Source: Hyphococcus luteus (GTDB taxonomy: Bacteria; Pseudomonadota; Alphaproteobacteria; Caulobacterales; Parvularculaceae). From it: DNA of 64,000 bases. Each line of letters opens with the position of its first letter. Positions within the stretch are counted from its first letter, which is position 1. The notes under the pieces are model-generated. The model saw only the letters and a list, made by a program, of their open reading frames with translations, did not search any database and was not told where the DNA came from. A program made the position numbers and the translations under genes. This document shows positions 17,359-26,138 of this stretch, one piece after another. The DNA lies in the NCBI RefSeq assembly GCF_002943565.1, contig NZ_PJCH01000003.1, forward strand, positions 194,001-258,000. Direction: 5' to 3'.

Positions 17359-18537
17359 TTAATCGAAAAGCCGGCCGCCGTCCCATACGCGCATGAGGAG
17401 GATGGCGGCGAGAAAGGCGCACGCGCCCATCCCCGCCATCATCAGATAAGCGGGCGCGGGGCCGGCCCCGTTCCAGACAAACCCGGCGGCGACCGTGGCG
17501 AGACCCGTCACCGCCCCGACGCCGGTCGTCGACATCAAGGTCATGCCGGTGTTTACGAGGCGCAGGGGCGCGGCGCGGTCGAGAAACTCAATGGCGCCGA
17601 GATAGGCGCAAGCGAAAGTCCCGGCATGCAGCGTCTGCACAATAAACAAGAGCGGCAAGGGCGGCTCCAGCGCGATCACCGTCCAACGCAGCGCCGCCGC
17701 CGCGCCGCCGAGCGCGAGCAGCTTGGCGGGGCCTAAGCGTTTCGCGAGCCCGCGTGCGCGTGTCAGCAAAAAGATTTCCGCGATGACGCCCGTCGCCCAC
17801 AGACAGCCGATGACGAGGGTCGAATAGCCAAGCTGCTCCCAGCGCAGGAAGGAGAAGGCGTAATAGACGGCGTGCCCGCCCTGGGTGAGGCCGGCGGAGA
17901 AAAGCACGATGAGGAATACAGGATTTGCGAGAAGCTTCGGCGCCTCGCGCCAGGAGACCGGTTTGGCGCCGCCGCGCCCGCCCGCGCCGGCCGGCAGCAG
18001 GAAGGTCATCAGGAATGCAAAACTCGCCGCGCAGGCCATGGCCGGCGCCGCCGCCGCGACACCCGTCGCCGTCAGGATCGCGCCGCCGATAATATTCGTC
18101 GACAAAAAGAAGAAAGAGCCCGCGGCGCGCGTCTGGCCGTAATGCAGCCAGCCGTTGCGGTCGGCGCGCAAAACCGCCGTGTCGGTCAGCGGCACGAGCA
18201 GGCCGAAAGTCCAGATCACCAGCGCGGCGCTCGCCCCGATCAGGATCTTTGTCGGCGCAATCAACAGCCCGCCGGCGCCCAGCGCAAAAAGGAAAGTGAC
18301 GGCGCGCAGGGCGCGGCGTTCGTCCGTCTGATGATCGGCCCAGAAAGCGACCAGCGGCCCGAAAAGAAGCCGCGCGATCAGCGCCGCGCCGGTGATGAGG
18401 CCGATTTCCGACGCATCGAAGCCATTCAGCGCCAGCCAGCCGGCGAAGAATGGCAGTTGAATCCCGAGCAGGATGAACTGCCCGCCATAATAAAAGGCGT
18501 AAAGCGGCCCGGCGTATTTCTTCAAATTGTCGCTCAA
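17359..18537 (-). CDS. MFS transporter (PPP-type/MFS_1-like permease)
   Basis: A 392-residue protein with about 12 membrane helices. The N-terminal pattern [37 protein letters not shown] and the loop [14 protein letters not shown] fit the phenylpropionate-permease-like MFS branch (HcaT type). The start chosen is TTG 18537, whose TTGA overlaps the queC stop codon; this gives a sensible N-terminus ([15 protein letters not shown]) and implies translational coupling to queC. The longer frame to 18606 lies within queC. Substrate unknown. Confidence 0.8.
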   Translation of the reverse strand: MSDNLKKYAGPLYAFYYGGQFILLGIQLPFFAGWLALNGFDASEIGLITGAALIARLLFGPLVAFWADHQTDERRALRAVTFLFALGAGGLLIAPTKILIGASAALVIWTFGLLVPLTDTAVLRADRNGWLHYGQTRAAGSFFFLSTNIIGGAILTATGVAAAAPAMACAASFAFLMTFLLPAGAGGRGGAKPVSWREAPKLLANPVFLIVLFSAGLTQGGHAVYYAFSFLRWEQLGYSTLVIGCLWATGVIAEIFLLTRARGLAKRLGPAKLLALGGAAAALRWTVIALEPPLPLLFIVQTLHAGTFACAYLGAIEFLDRAAPLRLVNTGMTLMSTTGVGAVTGLATVAAGFVWNGAGPAPAYLMMAGMGACAFLAAILLMRVWDGGRLFD

Positions 18538-19259
18538 GGTCGGGCCGACTCGGTCCCGGCGCTGTAAGCGGCCCAGCCTTTCGCGCGCAGCACGCAAGCC
18601 GGACACTCGCCGCAGCCATAGCCCCAGTTATGGCGCGCGCCGCGCTCGCCGCGATAACAAGTGTGGCTGTGCTCGTTGATGAGCGCCACCAGTTTCTCGC
18701 CGCCGAGACTTTCGGCGAGCCGCCAGCTTTCCGCCTTGTCGATATGCATGAGCGGGGTTTCAAGACCGAAATCCGCATCCATGCCGAGACGCAAGGCTTC
18801 AAGCTGCGCGTTAAGGGCCGGTTCGCGGCAGTCGGGATAGCCGGAATAATCGGTCTCGCACATGCCGGCGACGAGGCGCCCCAGATTACGCCGATAAGCG
18901 AGCCCGCCCGCGAGCGAGAGAAAGACGAGATTGCGGCCCGGCACGAAAGTCGTTGGCAGCCCGTCCTCGCCCATGACGATTTCCGTCTCATGGGTCATGG
19001 CGGTCTCGCCGAGGTCTTTCAGCCCCCGCGCATCGACCAGCATGTCCTCGCCAAGTTTTCCGGCCCAACGGGGAAAAGCGTCGGCCATGGCTTTGCGCAC
19101 GGTGAGCCTGGCGCCAAGCTCGATCGAATGGCGCTGGCCGTAAACGAAGCCGACCGTTTCCACATGGGCGAACCGGTCGAGCGCCCAGGCGAGCGAAATC
19201 GATGAATCCTGGCCCCCGGAAAACAGGATGAGCGCGCGGGACGGGTCGAGCTTGCGCAT
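18534..19259 (-). CDS. queC: 7-cyano-7-deazaguanine synthase QueC
   Basis: A 241-residue protein. QueC converts 7-carboxy-7-deazaguanine to preQ0 with ATP and ammonia in queuosine and deazapurine biosynthesis. It shows the PP-loop ATP-pyrophosphatase motif LFSGGQDSS (residues 12-20), [11 protein letters not shown], the [11 protein letters not shown] segment, and the C-terminal zinc cysteines in HTCYRGE and [13 protein letters not shown]. queD, queE and queF are not in the window. The downstream MFS gene overlaps by 4 nt. Confidence 0.93.
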   Translation of the reverse strand: MRKLDPSRALILFSGGQDSSISLAWALDRFAHVETVGFVYGQRHSIELGARLTVRKAMADAFPRWAGKLGEDMLVDARGLKDLGETAMTHETEIVMGEDGLPTTFVPGRNLVFLSLAGGLAYRRNLGRLVAGMCETDYSGYPDCREPALNAQLEALRLGMDADFGLETPLMHIDKAESWRLAESLGGEKLVALINEHSHTCYRGERGARHNWGYGCGECPACVLRAKGWAAYSAGTESARP

Positions 19260-19343
19260 GGTTCTAAAGCGCGCGAGACTCAGCGCGCATCCCTTTGGCC
19301 TGACGTGAGGAAACGGGTTTAGGCCGGGTGCGGGAGGCGCGCA

Positions 19344-19685
19344 ATGTCTGGACCGGAACTGTCTGAAATCGTCTTTCTTTATGTCACCGCCCCGAATTCG
19401 GAGACCGCGGCGCGAATCGCCCGGCCCCTAGTGGAGGAAAAGCTCGTAGCCTGCGTCAATATTCACGCCGAAATGCGCTCGGTCTATGAATGGGAGGGCC
19501 AGGTGGAGATCGGGCTCGAAACCCCGATGCTCGTCAAAACCACGCACGCCGCCGCCGGCGCCGCCCGGGACCGGATCATCGCGCTGCACCCTTATGACGA
19601 GCCCTGCGTCGTCGCCCTGCCCGTCGCGGAGACAGGCTCGAGCCGCAGCTTTCTCGACTGGATCAAACAGGCCACAAGCGCGTGA
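19344..19685 (+). CDS. cutA: CutA family divalent-cation tolerance protein
   Basis: A 113-residue protein of typical length for the trimeric, ferredoxin-fold CutA1 family. It has [29 protein letters not shown], then [10 protein letters not shown] and [15 protein letters not shown], all family signatures. CutA has been linked to copper and other divalent-cation tolerance; its exact biochemical role is unsettled. It is followed by msrA on the same strand after 64 nt. Confidence 0.92.
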   Translation: MSGPELSEIVFLYVTAPNSETAARIARPLVEEKLVACVNIHAEMRSVYEWEGQVEIGLETPMLVKTTHAAAGAARDRIIALHPYDEPCVVALPVAETGSSRSFLDWIKQATSA

Positions 19686-19749
19686 TGCCCCTTGCCGCGG
19701 AGGCGTTTGCGCCCTTTATGGTGCTGCGTAAGAGACGGAGACAAATCTC

Positions 19750-20229
19750 ATGACCGAAACCGCTGTTTTCGCCGCCGGCTGCTTCTGGGGAGTCGAGCAG
19801 GTTTTCCGCGACACAAACGGCGTCGTCGCGACGGAAGTCGGCTATACGGGCGGCCATACGGAAAACCCCACCTATCGCGAAGTTTGCGGCAAGGGCACCG
19901 GCCACGCCGAGGCGGTGAAGATCGAGTTCGATCCCGCCGTCGTCAGCTATGAGAAACTGCTCGAGATCTTCTGGGCGAGCCACGACCCGACCCAGGTGAA
20001 CCGCCAGGGCCCCGATGTGGGCGATCAGTACCGCACGGCGATCTTCACGCTTAACGACGCCCAGCGGGAAACCGCCGAGGCCTCAAAAGCCGCGGAAAAC
20101 GCTTCGGGCCGTCACCCCCGCCCCATCGCCACCGAGATCGAACCGCTCGGCAAATGGTGGAAAGCGGAGGAGTATCACCAGCAATATTTCGAGAAAAACG
20201 GCGGCGGCGCCTGCCACGTCCCGCGATAG
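19750..20229 (+). CDS. msrA: Peptide methionine-S-sulfoxide reductase MsrA
   Basis: A 159-residue cytoplasmic protein. MsrA reduces the S-epimer of methionine sulfoxide in proteins. It has the catalytic [10 protein letters not shown] motif (Cys11), [28 protein letters not shown], then [17 protein letters not shown], whose C-terminal cysteine is a candidate resolving residue. There is no signal peptide and no fused MsrB. Confidence 0.95.
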   Translation: MTETAVFAAGCFWGVEQVFRDTNGVVATEVGYTGGHTENPTYREVCGKGTGHAEAVKIEFDPAVVSYEKLLEIFWASHDPTQVNRQGPDVGDQYRTAIFTLNDAQRETAEASKAAENASGRHPRPIATEIEPLGKWWKAEEYHQQYFEKNGGGACHVPR

Positions 20230-20258
20230 ACCACGTCCCTCAATAGACGGGGCGGCGC

Positions 20259-20438
20259 TTAAACAGCGGCGCCGGCGCGGCGCGCATTCAGGGCGCGAAC
20301 GGATTTTTTTGCGCCGGATTTGCGATGCGCGGCATGCGGCGCGCGGGCATTGTTCGTCGCAATGATCAGCCCGCCCAGCAGCAAGACGAGACCTGCGGCG
20401 TCGCCGAGGGTCTGGAAGACTTTCAATATGCGTCTCAT
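20259..20438 (-). CDS. Small single-pass membrane protein (59 aa), hypothetical
   Basis: An ATG at 20438 with GGGAGC upstream opens MRRILKVFQTLGDAAGLVLLLGGLIIATNN: a basic amphipathic start, then one membrane helix (about residues 14-32). A very basic C-terminal tail rich in Arg, Lys and Ala follows. The inside-positive C-terminus and plausible ribosome site support a real small gene, but composition alone could produce this, so confidence is moderate. Confidence 0.4.
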   Translation of the reverse strand: MRRILKVFQTLGDAAGLVLLLGGLIIATNNARAPHAAHRKSGAKKSVRALNARRAGAAV

Positions 20439-20829
20439 AAACGCTCCCTGCCCGCCAGCGACGGGTGCGGCCAACGCCGCCTCGCGCGGCGGCGTGATTT
20501 TCTATGCAGGAGTCGTGTGACAATCGCGTGAAACGGGCCCGCCCCGCACAGCGCCGCACCCTTTGCACATTTGTCACCTATTTGTCTTACAAGAAAATCC
20601 GCAACAACCGAAAGACTGTTGCTTCTCCGGCGCTTTTCCGGATTTTCCAATTTTACAATGTGTACGGATTATTTTTTGCAACACGCAAATTGTGCGCGAT
20701 TGTCATAAAAAATTACCTTGAAGCAGCGCACTCCATCCATCCAATACGTAAACAATTGGCGGAGGGGCGCAGAACGACGCGTGCGGCCGGCCAAAAGGCG
20801 TATAAGAGTCACAAGGCGGGATCACCAAA
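20439..20829. other. Intergenic region upstream of glycosyltransferase gene
   Basis: 391 nt between divergent genes. The centre (about 20570-20740) is markedly AT-rich compared with the surroundings and could hold promoters for the small membrane protein and the glycosyltransferase. I see no convincing open frame, hairpin terminator or RNA gene. Confidence 0.5.
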
Positions 20830-22074
20830 TTGCGCACGCGTTCATCAGCGCTCACCATTTGCGATGTGACGCAGTCATACGCAGTTCGCGGCGGCGGGGT
20901 GAAAACCTTTCTCAGCGAAAAACGCAGCTTTCTTCTCGGCCACACCGACGCGCATCATGTGCTTATCGTGCCGGGGCCGGAAGACCGCATCATCCAGGAA
21001 AAACGCGCCGCGATCATCGAAATCAAGTCGCCGCAAGTGCCCGGCAGCCCCAATTACCGGCTGCTCCTGCGCTCGCCGGCGGTTCTCGACGCGCTCGCCT
21101 TCGTCAAGCCGGACCTCATCGAATGCCAGGACGCCTATAATTTGCCCTGGACGGCGCTGTGTTATCGCGCGCGCCATCCCGAAACTGCGGTCGTCGCCGG
21201 CTATCACACGGATTTTCCGACCGTTTATGTGGAGCGTTACCTGCGCCCCCGGGCCGGCGCCTATGCCGCGCGCCAGGCGCGCCGTCTCGCCTATCGCTAC
21301 GCCGCCAATCTCTACCGGCGTTTTGACGCCTTTTACACGCTGACCCAGATCGCCGCCGAACATTTCGCTGAGCTCGGCCTGGACGACCCTCAGATCCTGT
21401 CCCTCGGCGCCGACACGCGTCTTTTCAACAAGGCGCAGCGCTGCTGCGACTTGCGCGCGGAGCTCGGCGTCGGCGACAACCAGCCGCTCCTGATTTACGC
21501 CGGCCGCATCGACAAGGAAAAGCAGGCCCGCGTCGTGGTCGATGCGTTCCGCAAGCTTCCCGCCTCCTGGGGCGCGAGCCTCGTCATGCTCGGCGACGGC
21601 AAGGAGCGCGACGCGCTTGCCCGAGAATGCGCCGGACTGAAAGTCTATTTCAAGGGCTTCGTCGACGACCGGGAAAGCCTCGCAACCTATCTCGCCTCCT
21701 CCGACATCTATGTGTCGGCCATGGAGAACGAGACCTTCGGCATTTCGGTGATCGAGGCGCAGGCGGCGGGCCTGCCTGTGGTCGGCGTCCGGGCAGGCGC
21801 GATGATCGACCGGGTGCCGCCCGCACTGGGACGGCTCGGCCCTTGCGGCGATTCCGGCGCTATGGCGGCGAATATCGCCGCCGTCTGGATGGACCGTTTG
21901 TCGGAGATGGGCGCGCGCGCCAGAGCCCATGCGCTCGAAAATTTCTCCTGGCGCAAGACATTCGAAGATCTCGTCTTCCGGATCTACTCGCGGGCGCTTG
22001 AAAGGCGCGCCGGGAAAAGCGCCGACCCCGTTTTCGAACCGGCGGCCGAGAACCCGCAGGCGAAAGCCGGCTGA
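20830..22074 (+). CDS. Glycosyltransferase family 4 (GT-B)
   Basis: A 414-residue retaining-type GT4 enzyme. The N-terminal acceptor domain has RGGGVKTFLSEK (residues 20-31) and GYHTDFPTVYVERYL. The C-terminal donor domain starts at LLIYAGRIDKEKQARVV and holds the E-x7-E element in MENETFGISVIEAQAAGLPVV. It resembles GDP-mannose-dependent alpha-mannosyltransferases (PimB/MgtA-like), but the sugar cannot be read from sequence. TTG 20830 is the only start giving a complete first strand; AAGGCGGG lies upstream. It is convergent with a GT2 gene 2 nt away. Confidence 0.85.
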   Translation: MRTRSSALTICDVTQSYAVRGGGVKTFLSEKRSFLLGHTDAHHVLIVPGPEDRIIQEKRAAIIEIKSPQVPGSPNYRLLLRSPAVLDALAFVKPDLIECQDAYNLPWTALCYRARHPETAVVAGYHTDFPTVYVERYLRPRAGAYAARQARRLAYRYAANLYRRFDAFYTLTQIAAEHFAELGLDDPQILSLGADTRLFNKAQRCCDLRAELGVGDNQPLLIYAGRIDKEKQARVVVDAFRKLPASWGASLVMLGDGKERDALARECAGLKVYFKGFVDDRESLATYLASSDIYVSAMENETFGISVIEAQAAGLPVVGVRAGAMIDRVPPALGRLGPCGDSGAMAANIAAVWMDRLSEMGARARAHALENFSWRKTFEDLVFRIYSRALERRAGKSADPVFEPAAENPQAKAG

Positions 22075-22076
22075 TT

Positions 22077-22970
22077 TTAAACGCCCGCTTCGCGTTCTTT
22101 TCCCGTCCCTTCCCAGGGCCGCTCGCGCAGGCGCAATTCGTCATGGGCGCGCGCCGCCATGCGCGGACCGAGAAAGTCGTAAAAAAACCAGTCTTTCATC
22201 TGAAACGGCGTCGCGTGATAAAGAATGCGCTCAAACAGGGTCCAGCGCTTTTGCAAGACGCTCGACCGCCGGTCGCTCGCCCGGCACCAGAGGCCGGGAT
22301 CGTGCACCACCCGCCCCTCTTTCCAGACGCGATGCATAAGCTCGTGATCTTTGCGCAGATGCGGCCACAATTTGCGCGAATAGCCGCCGGCCCGCTTCAG
22401 CGCATCGGTGCGGAAGGTGTGGGCGTAACCGCCCGCATGACACTGTTTGCGCAACAGGTGCGGCACGATCCGCATTTTCAGACGCGCAAGCCGGCTGCTT
22501 AAGCTTCCGGGTTCATCATAAAACGCCGTCGCGAGGATTGCGGCCGCGCCCGGCCCCAGGGCGTCGTATTGCGCGCCGGCGCGGGCGAGATAATCCGGCG
22601 GATAGATCGTGTCCGCGTCGCAGATCGCGATGAAATCAGTATCGGCTTCGGCGATGCCGCGCTCCAGGGCCGCCGCCTGGCCGGGCGTCGTTTCGACAAG
22701 ATGCACGATATCGATGTCCTCAGCCTCGGCGAGCGCCGCGCGCGCGGCGGCGCCCGAGCCGTCCGTGGACGCATTGTCGACAAGGGTTAGCCGGAAAGGG
22801 CGCACGCTTTGCGCAATCATTGAGGCCAGCATGGCGGGCAGAAAGGGCCGCTCATTATAATAGGGAACGACCACGGACCAGCGCAGCTCGTCTGCGCGTT
22901 GCGCAGGCTGCCGCTCAGGCTCTTTCAACGATGCGCGCACGGATGCAAGTCCCGAAAATTTCGGCGCCAT
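22077..22970 (-). CDS. Glycosyltransferase family 2 (GT-A)
   Basis: A 297-residue enzyme with the GT2 N-terminal pattern WSVVVPYYNERPFLPAMLASMIAQ, LVDNASTDGS, and the metal-binding DxD in ICDADTIYPPDYLARA. There is no membrane domain apart from a hydrophobic stretch near the C-terminus (PFQMKDWFFYDFLG). It probably works with the convergent GT4 in making an envelope glycan or glycolipid, although the two are on opposite strands. Confidence 0.85.
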   Translation of the reverse strand: MAPKFSGLASVRASLKEPERQPAQRADELRWSVVVPYYNERPFLPAMLASMIAQSVRPFRLTLVDNASTDGSGAAARAALAEAEDIDIVHLVETTPGQAAALERGIAEADTDFIAICDADTIYPPDYLARAGAQYDALGPGAAAILATAFYDEPGSLSSRLARLKMRIVPHLLRKQCHAGGYAHTFRTDALKRAGGYSRKLWPHLRKDHELMHRVWKEGRVVHDPGLWCRASDRRSSVLQKRWTLFERILYHATPFQMKDWFFYDFLGPRMAARAHDELRLRERPWEGTGKEREAGV

Positions 22971-23006
22971 TCTAGGCGGGAATGACGACAGAATTACGAT
23001 GCGGGT

Positions 23007-23948
23007 CTAGCCGCCGAGATGCGCGCTCTGTTTTGAAATCCAGTCCGCAACATCGGACCAGACGCGTTCCGCCTGCAGATCGCGAAACAGCATGTGCCAG
23101 CCTTGCGGATAGCGCCGAAAGGTGACGTCGCCGGAAAGGCGCATGGCGGTTTTCTCCATGGCTTTCAAAGGAATGATTTCGTCCTTCTCGCCCATAAGAA
23201 AAAGAATGTCGCCGCGCACCTCTTTGGCGCCGCCATAGGCCGCGCCCATGACGCGCGTGACGCCGACCACCGCGTCGAGACGGGTTTCCTTGATCACCAG
23301 CGGGTCTTTCGCCATTTCGCGCAAGGCCTCGATATTGTCCGTCGCCTGCCGCTGGGCGCGCTCGCCGGTCAGCGTTTTGCCGGGCGCGAATGTTGCGGCG
23401 ATATTGGCCGAGAGGCGATATGGGATCGGCAGCGCCGCCCCGCCCCACACGCCCGGCGCCGCAAGGATAAGACCGTCGGCGCCGAGCGGCGCCTCGGCTT
23501 CCGCCGCCAATATCACGCCGGCGCCCATGGAATGACCGAGCACGAAAACAGGAAGGCCGGCGTGCTTTGCTTTCGCGGCCGTCACCGCCGCGCGCAGATC
23601 GGCGACCATCGTCTCCTCGCCGACCCAATGGCCGAAATCCGGAGACCGGCCGAAACCGCGCTGGTCAATGGCGTAGACCGTCACGCCCTTTTCCGCCCAA
23701 TAGGCGGCGGGCTCGTCATACATGTGCGAATAATCGTTCATGCCGTGGAGCGCGATGACGGCCGCGCGCGGGGCTTCCGCCTCCCATGTCTGAACGCCAA
23801 GCACGGCGCCGTCGATGGAACGCAGACCGTCAGCCTCGAACCGTGGCTCGACCTGCGCAGGCGGCGCATCGGGAAAGGAAACGCAGGCTGAGAGAGCGAG
23901 AGCGGCGAAGAGAATGAGCATACGTTTAGTACTGCTCCAACCTGCCAT
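23007..23948 (-). CDS. Lipoprotein alpha/beta hydrolase (monoacylglycerol lipase-like)
   Basis: A 314-codon gene using ATG 23948, which gives a lipoprotein signal (MAGWSSTKR then a hydrophobic core and LSAC). GTG 23969 and ATG 23921 are alternatives. The hydrolase domain has HGMNDYSHMYDEPAAYWAEKG, nucleophile elbow GHSMGAG, acid in LMGEKDEIIP and the catalytic histidine in YPQGWHML. The order and spacing match the MGLL/YtpA group (Hydrolase_4). Probably an envelope-anchored esterase or lysophospholipase. It lies just downstream of the PD-(D/E)XK-like gene. Confidence 0.8.
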   Translation of the reverse strand: MAGWSSTKRMLILFAALALSACVSFPDAPPAQVEPRFEADGLRSIDGAVLGVQTWEAEAPRAAVIALHGMNDYSHMYDEPAAYWAEKGVTVYAIDQRGFGRSPDFGHWVGEETMVADLRAAVTAAKAKHAGLPVFVLGHSMGAGVILAAEAEAPLGADGLILAAPGVWGGAALPIPYRLSANIAATFAPGKTLTGERAQRQATDNIEALREMAKDPLVIKETRLDAVVGVTRVMGAAYGGAKEVRGDILFLMGEKDEIIPLKAMEKTAMRLSGDVTFRRYPQGWHMLFRDLQAERVWSDVADWISKQSAHLGG

Positions 23949-23965
23949 CGGTGACGCCTCAGCCT

Positions 23966-24472
23966 TCACGGTTTTTGGGTGATATCACTCAACGCGATAA
24001 TTTTATCCCAAGAATCCTTATATTCGCCCACATCGCCGACGCTGACAGAGCAGCCGCGATAGGGTCGACCGGACTTAGTTATCTGATCAGGAAAGGTCGG
24101 GCAATTATCTTCCCCGATATGAACATTCACGTTCGGAGACCTTTTCTGCTTTTCCTCAACTATTTTTAGGGCGACTTTGCGCCAATCTTCTGATGAAAGA
24201 ATGTAAAAGTCTGGCCGCTCTATATCGAGTTTGCGCAAATCGACAAACACGATGTATGCGCCTTCACCGACTACGCCTTTGATGTTCGCCCATTTGGGCC
24301 CTTTTTTGGCTTTAACTTCGATCCGGCGGGTATTCCCCTCTTCTCCCATCACCAACAAGTCAGTGCGTTTGTAGTTTCCAAGGGTAAGCTGCGTATAGAC
24401 ACCGCGCCTGCAAAGTTCGGAAGCAACGGCGTATTCACCGGCCAGACCGAGTTTTATTTTATCATCACTCAT
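23966..24472 (-). CDS. PD-(D/E)XK-like restriction-endonuclease-fold protein, unknown role
   Basis: A 168-residue protein. GLAGEYAVASELCRRGVYTQLTLGNYKRTDLLV followed by RRIEVKAKKG has the order of a PD-(D/E)XK core: Glu helix, then D43 or so, then E-x-K. A second half with YIVFVDLRKLDIERPDFYILS resembles small bacterial proteins often mis-named in databases. GC is lower than the neighbours. The start ATG overlaps the marR stop (ATGA), so it is translated from the same mRNA as marR. No methyltransferase or toxin partner is adjacent, so a defence function is unsupported. Confidence 0.6.
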   Translation of the reverse strand: MSDDKIKLGLAGEYAVASELCRRGVYTQLTLGNYKRTDLLVMGEEGNTRRIEVKAKKGPKWANIKGVVGEGAYIVFVDLRKLDIERPDFYILSSEDWRKVALKIVEEKQKRSPNVNVHIGEDNCPTFPDQITKSGRPYRGCSVSVGDVGEYKDSWDKIIALSDITQKP

Positions 24473-24957
24473 TCAACTTGGCCGTTAAGGCGCGCTTTTT
24501 CTTCCAGCTTCTCAAGCGCCAGGCGGAACGCCGCCGCCTCTTCCGGCTCGAGGGTCGACATCAGGTCGTCTTCAAAGGCGAGCGCCAGTTCGGCGATGCG
24601 GTCGAAGACATCCTGCCCTTCCGGCGCAAGGGAGAGCATGGAAACGCGCCGGTCGTCCTTGTGCGGCGCGCGCTTTACGAAACCTTTCTGTTCAAGGCTC
24701 GCCACCGCGCGGGAGACGGTCATCTTGTCCATGGGCGTGCGTTTGACGACGTCGCGGGCGGCGACCTCGTTCGCCTCGCCGATCACCGCTAAGACGCGCC
24801 ATTCGGGAATGGTGATGTTCTCGTCGCGATAGGCGCGCGCCAGACGCCCGGAAATCGCGTGGCCCAGCGCGACGATGCGGTAGGGCGCAAACTGGTCGAG
24901 CACCAGTTTGCGCCTGGCGCCGGGCTTGGTTTTACGCGAGACGCAGGCGACGGTCAT
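24469..24957 (-). CDS. MarR family transcriptional regulator
   Basis: A 162-residue winged-helix regulator: ITIPEWRVLAVIGE, then the recognition helix region MDKMTVSRAVASLEQKGFVKRAPHKDDRRVSMLSLAPEG, with the DDRR wing typical of MarR. It lies 9 nt downstream of hpd and so is probably in the hpd transcript. The nearest good palindrome is in the hpd-maiA divergent promoter at 26072-26091, the likely operator. The ligand may be a tyrosine catabolite such as 4-hydroxyphenylpyruvate or homogentisate (inference). Confidence 0.88.
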   Translation of the reverse strand: MTVACVSRKTKPGARRKLVLDQFAPYRIVALGHAISGRLARAYRDENITIPEWRVLAVIGEANEVAARDVVKRTPMDKMTVSRAVASLEQKGFVKRAPHKDDRRVSMLSLAPEGQDVFDRIAELALAFEDDLMSTLEPEEAAAFRLALEKLEEKARLNGQVE

Positions 24958-24966
24958 GGGCGCAGT

Positions 24967-26034
24967 TTACGCAGATTCTTTCAGAACGCCCCTGCGAATC
25001 TGATCTTCCTCGATCGATTCGAACAGCGCCTTGAAGTTGCCTTCGCCGAAGCCTTCGTTCCCCTTGCGCTGAATGATCTCGTAGAAGATCGGGCCGATGG
25101 CGTCCTGGGTGAATATCTGCAGGAGAAGCCCCTGCCCTTGCGTCGGCGCGCCGTCGATGAGGATGCGGTTCTTTTTGAGGCGCTCCAGATCTTCGCCGTG
25201 ATCGCCGACGCGCTCGTCGACTTTTTCATAATAGGTGTCCGGCGTGTCCTGGAACGGAATGTCTCTTTTCCGCAGCGCCTCGACGGTTTCGTAGATATTC
25301 CCCGTGCCGAGCGCGATATGCTGGATGCCTTCGCCGTTATAGCGGTCTAGAAACTCCTCGATCTGGGACTTGTCGTCCCGGCTTTCGTTCAACGGAATAC
25401 GGATCTTGCCGCAGGGGCTGGTCATCGCTTTCGAGACGAGGCCTGTCATTTTGCCTTCGATGTCGAAATAGCGGATTTCGCGGAAGTTGAAGATGTCTTC
25501 GTAATAGGCCGCCCATTTGTCCATATTGCCGCGATGGAGGTTGTGGGTCAGGTGGTCGATATAGGTGAGCCCCATATCGTTTTTCGACGGGTCCGCGCCT
25601 GCGATGGGTTCGAAATCCACATCGTAAATCGTGCGCGCGCCGTAACGGTCGACGAGATAGACGTTGAGCCCGCCGATCCCTTCAATGCCCGGAATATTCA
25701 ATTCCATGGGGCCCGCCTTCGCCTCGATGGGCTTGGCGCCGCGCTTCACCGCTTCCTTGAATGCGGCTTGCGCGTCTTTCACGCGGAACGCCATGGCGTT
25801 GGCGCCGGCGCCGTGCTGGCCGCAGAATATTTTTGGCTGTCCGGTCTGCTCGCGGTTCAACAGGAAGTTGATGTCGCCCTGGCGGTAGTGAACCACGTCT
25901 TTGGACCGGTGCCGGCCCACGGCCGTGAAGCCAAGACGCTCGAACAGGACCGCAAGTTCGTCCGGATTGCTGCTCGTATACTCGACAAATTCAAAACCGT
26001 CGGTGCCGATCGGGTTTTCGAACAGGTCAGCCAT
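24967..26034 (-). CDS. hpd: 4-hydroxyphenylpyruvate dioxygenase
   Basis: A 355-residue enzyme. It converts 4-hydroxyphenylpyruvate to homogentisate, the second step of tyrosine breakdown, with non-haem iron. Two VOC-type halves are visible. The iron ligands lie in YIDHLTHNL (His), QHIALGTGNI (His) and IGPIFYEIIQRKG (Glu). The C-terminal FGEGNFKALFESIEEDQ is also characteristic. The next enzyme, homogentisate dioxygenase, is not in the window, but maleylacetoacetate isomerase is encoded divergently. Confidence 0.95.
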   Translation of the reverse strand: MADLFENPIGTDGFEFVEYTSSNPDELAVLFERLGFTAVGRHRSKDVVHYRQGDINFLLNREQTGQPKIFCGQHGAGANAMAFRVKDAQAAFKEAVKRGAKPIEAKAGPMELNIPGIEGIGGLNVYLVDRYGARTIYDVDFEPIAGADPSKNDMGLTYIDHLTHNLHRGNMDKWAAYYEDIFNFREIRYFDIEGKMTGLVSKAMTSPCGKIRIPLNESRDDKSQIEEFLDRYNGEGIQHIALGTGNIYETVEALRKRDIPFQDTPDTYYEKVDERVGDHGEDLERLKKNRILIDGAPTQGQGLLLQIFTQDAIGPIFYEIIQRKGNEGFGEGNFKALFESIEEDQIRRGVLKESA

Positions 26035-26071
26035 GGCTATTCCTTCCAGCTAAGGGTGTGCGTTGGCCAAG

Positions 26072-26091
26072 TTAGTAACATATGTTACTAA
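26072..26091. promoter_or_regulatory. Perfect 20-bp palindrome, probable MarR operator
   Basis: TTAGTAACATATGTTACTAA is a perfect inverted repeat in the 104-bp gap between divergent hpd and maiA, placed where it could repress both promoters. The adjacent MarR-family regulator is the natural candidate to bind it. The assignment is by position and symmetry. Confidence 0.7.
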
Positions 26092-26138
26092 TTTGAGGCA
26101 AGCACCGGTTTTCCTGCAGCAAGAAAAGAGGCAAGCGC

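Noticed and set aside
20830-22970. GT4 and GT2 genes considered as a single capsule operon
   Set aside because: They are convergent on opposite strands, and no polymerase, flippase or further glycosyltransferase genes accompany them.
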